A DNA stretch of 13,259 bases from contig CAYYJM010000179.1 of assembly GCA_964471755.1 (NCBI GenBank), forward strand, positions 1-13,259, written 5' to 3'. Each line of letters starts with the position of its first letter. Positions within the stretch are counted from its first letter, which is position 1. The position numbers were made by a program, and so were the translations under genes. The notes under the pieces are model-generated. The model worked only from the letters and a program-made list of their open reading frames with translations. It searched no databases and was not told the origin of the DNA. The DNA comes from CAYYJM01 sp964471755. GTDB lineage: Bacteria > Planctomycetota > Planctomycetia > Gemmatales > Gemmataceae. This document shows positions 11,483 through 13,259 of this stretch, in pieces.

Positions 11483-13259
11483 TCAACCCGGCGACGCGGC
11501 CTCGGTCTCCTCGGCCGACGCCTCGCCACTGTCCAGGTCGTTGATGCCGCGGAGTTTCACCTCGGCGTCCTGATGCAGGCGGAAGCCCGTGCCGGCCGGC
11601 ACCAGATGGCCCAGGATCACGTTCTCCTTCAGGCCAACCAGGTAATCCACCTTTCCGGCCAGGGCCGCTTCCGTCAGCACCTTCGTCGTCTCCTGGAACG
11701 ACGCCGCGCTGATGAAGCTGTCCGACTGCACCGCTGCCTTCGTGATGCCCAGCAACTGGACCGAGGCGGTCGCCTCCTCCGGCTCACGGAACGTCGGCGG
11801 CTTCTTGTTCTGCGCCACCAGGCGATCGTACTCCTCCTGGTAGACCTCCCGGTTGACGATCCGCCCCTCGTCGAAGCGTGAATCGCCCGCATCCTCGATC
11901 TTGACGCAGTTCCGCAGCCGACTGTTCACCTCGTAGAGCGCGAAGCGGTCGATCTGCGAGCCGGGCAGCAGGCCCGTATCGCCCATCTTGTCGATCTTCA
12001 CCTTGCGCAGCATCTGCGCCACGATGATCTCGATGTGCTTGTCGTCGATCTCGACGCGCTGTTGACGGTAGACCTTCTGCACCTCGCGAACCAGGTACGC
12101 CTGAACCGCCTGCGGGCCGGAGATCTTCAGGATCTCGTGTGGCACCAGCGGCCCGGCGACCAGGGCCGTTCCTTCCTCGACCTTGTCGCCGTTGTTCACC
12201 GCCAGCTGCATGCCCGGTGGCACCGTGTGTTCGTGTTCCGGGCCCATCGGCTTGCCGCTGTCGTCGATCGGCTGGACGTAGATCGTCCGCTTGCCACGCT
12301 TGCGGTCGCCGATCCGGACGATACCGGACACCTCCGCCATCTTGGCCGGGTTCTTCGGCGTACGCGCCTCGAAGATCTCCGTCACGCGCGGCAGACCACC
12401 GACGATGTCCTGCGTGCCGACCGTGTCACGCGGCGTCTTGGCCAGGATGGTGCCCTCGACGACCTTCTGACCGTTGCGCACCTCGAGCAGGGCCTTCTGC
12501 GGCACGTAGTACGCCTGCTTGAGCTGACCGCGATCGTCCGTGATGATGATCTGCGGGTGCAGGTCGCCCTTGTGTTCGCTGATGATCCAGCGCTCCTGGC
12601 CGGTGACCGTGTCCTTCTCCTTGCGGAAGGTCTTCTCCTCGATGATCTCCTCGAAGCGAACCGTGCCGCTGACCTCGGTCATCAGTGGCGTGCTGTGGTT
12701 GTCCCACGTCAGCAGCAGCTGCCCCTGCTTGATCTCCTGACCGTTCTCGACGGCCAGCTCCGCCCCGTTGGGCACGGAGAACGTTTCGAGGACCTTGGCG
12801 TCCTGCCCCTTGTCCTGCGTGCCGACGGCGAGGATGCTCACCTGACCGTTGCGCGACAGGGCCACCCGCTTGCCGCGGTTGTCGATCACGTCGCGGAAGC
12901 GCTCGAAACGGATGATACCCGGCTTGCGAGCCTTGTACGAGTTCTCACGCACGTCGCCCTTGGCCACGCGCCCTTCACGAATGAGCGCCAGCGTCTGCGG
13001 CTNNNNNNNNNNNNNNNNNNNNGTCAACTGCGTGCCCGGCTCGCCGATCGACTGGGCGGCGATGATGCCGACCGCCATGCCTTCCTCGACCATGGCTCCG
13101 GTGGCCAGGTCCATGCCGTAGCAGAGCCGGCAGATGCCGAGCGGAGCCTGGCAGGTCATCGGGCTGCGGACCAGGACCGGATCGACGCCGAGTACCTCGA
13201 TGGCCCGCGCCTGCTCGCGCGTGATCATCTCGTTCTCGTGGATGACGACCTTGTCCGAA
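11483..13259 (-). CDS. rpoC: RNA polymerase beta' subunit, C-terminal part (5' end outside the window)
   Basis: About 592 residues of the C-terminal half are visible; the reading frame continues past the right edge (DKVVIHENEMITREQAR). It shows the second zinc site, CQAPLGICRLC (equivalent to E. coli C888, C895 and C898), then the bridge/trigger region GIIAAQSIGEPGTQL, which is interrupted by 20 N bases. Downstream are the RpoC jaw and C-terminal motifs, such as DIVGGLPRVTEIFEAR, IDRFALYEVN, SFISAASFQETTKVLTEAAL, and KENVILGHLVPAGTGF. It ends in an acidic tail (SGEASAEETEAASPG) and is followed by a strong terminator hairpin. The enzyme carries out transcription elongation. Identity is certain. 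In many bacteria rpsL follows rpoC; here it is not next on this strand. Confidence 0.98.
   Translation of the reverse strand, partial: SDKVVIHENEMITREQARAIEVLGVDPVLVRSPMTCQAPLGICRLCYGMDLATGAMVEEGMAVGIIAAQSIGEPGTQLXXXXXXXXPQTLALIREGRVAKGDVRENSYKARKPGIIRFERFRDVIDNRGKRVALSRNGQVSILAVGTQDKGQDAKVLETFSVPNGAELAVENGQEIKQGQLLLTWDNHSTPLMTEVSGTVRFEEIIEEKTFRKEKDTVTGQERWIISEHKGDLHPQIIITDDRGQLKQAYYVPQKALLEVRNGQKVVEGTILAKTPRDTVGTQDIVGGLPRVTEIFEARTPKNPAKMAEVSGIVRIGDRKRGKRTIYVQPIDDSGKPMGPEHEHTVPPGMQLAVNNGDKVEEGTALVAGPLVPHEILKISGPQAVQAYLVREVQKVYRQQRVEIDDKHIEIIVAQMLRKVKIDKMGDTGLLPGSQIDRFALYEVNSRLRNCVKIEDAGDSRFDEGRIVNREVYQEEYDRLVAQNKKPPTFREPEEATASVQLLGITKAAVQSDSFISAASFQETTKVLTEAALAGKVDYLVGLKENVILGHLVPAGTGFRLHQDAEVKLRGINDLDSGEASAEETEAASPG
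13003..13022. other. Assembly gap (20 N) in the rpoC trigger loop
   Basis: Twenty N bases interrupt rpoC directly after GTQL and the first two bases of a Thr codon (ACN on the minus strand). The frame agrees on both sides. The near-universal motif TMRTFHxGG should follow GTQL, but 20 bases leave room for only six full codons and one partial codon, so the true missing length is probably larger than shown, by a multiple of three. Confidence 0.9.

Noticed and set aside
11244..11486. Upstream extension of the lipoprotein frame to 11486
   Set aside because: It would cross the rpoC terminator hairpin and bury the signal peptide and lipobox in the middle of the protein.
1..13259. CRISPR arrays, tRNA/rRNA genes, insertion sequences, phage attachment sites
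   Set aside because: No regularly spaced DNA repeats, cloverleaf or rRNA-like sequence, transposase-like protein or terminal inverted repeats were seen. The 26-residue repeats are visible only at protein level.

Overview
High-GC DNA that looks like a chromosomal segment of a Planctomycetota bacterium, most likely Gemmataceae. This is inferred by eye from the style of the RpoC C-terminus, the FHA-GAF-cyclase architecture, a small glycine-rich lipoprotein and proline-rich tails; no search was run.

Layout, left to right. (1) 90-1361, minus: a YkgJ-type cysteine-cluster protein followed by a hairpin. (2) 1604-7612, plus: a tightly coupled four-gene operon (start/stop overlaps or an 8-nt gap) for a DevBCA/MacB-like exporter. 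It encodes a HlyD/DevB-type adaptor, two different DevC-type permeases and a DevA-type ATPase. The ATPase is far larger than its family (730 aa). Its nucleotide-binding domain is split by about 300 residues that contain degenerate 26-residue tandem repeats, and it ends in a cyclic-nucleotide-binding-like domain. (3) 7519-8952, minus: a short TolC-like outer-membrane protein with an 87-residue proline-rich tail, overlapping the ATPase gene tail-to-tail by 94 bp. (4) 9116-10972, plus: an FHA-GAF-class III nucleotidyl cyclase, divergent from the TolC-like gene, with a sigma70-like promoter whose -35 box lies in a perfect 16-bp dyad. (5) 10977-11243, minus: a small lipoprotein. (6) 11483 to the right edge, minus: the C-terminal part of rpoC with a strong terminator hairpin after its stop. 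A 20-N assembly gap sits in the rpoC trigger-loop region. No stretch longer than 300 bases lacks a gene.

How the genes may work together (inference). The adaptor, permeases, ATPase and TolC-like protein form a complete inner-to-outer-membrane export path. The cyclase next door could make the nucleotide sensed by the ATPase's C-terminal domain. That would be an ABC exporter gated by a second messenger and possibly by protein phosphorylation (FHA), with a repeat domain built into the motor subunit. This is the candidate undescribed system in the window.

No tRNA, rRNA, CRISPR array or insertion sequence was seen.
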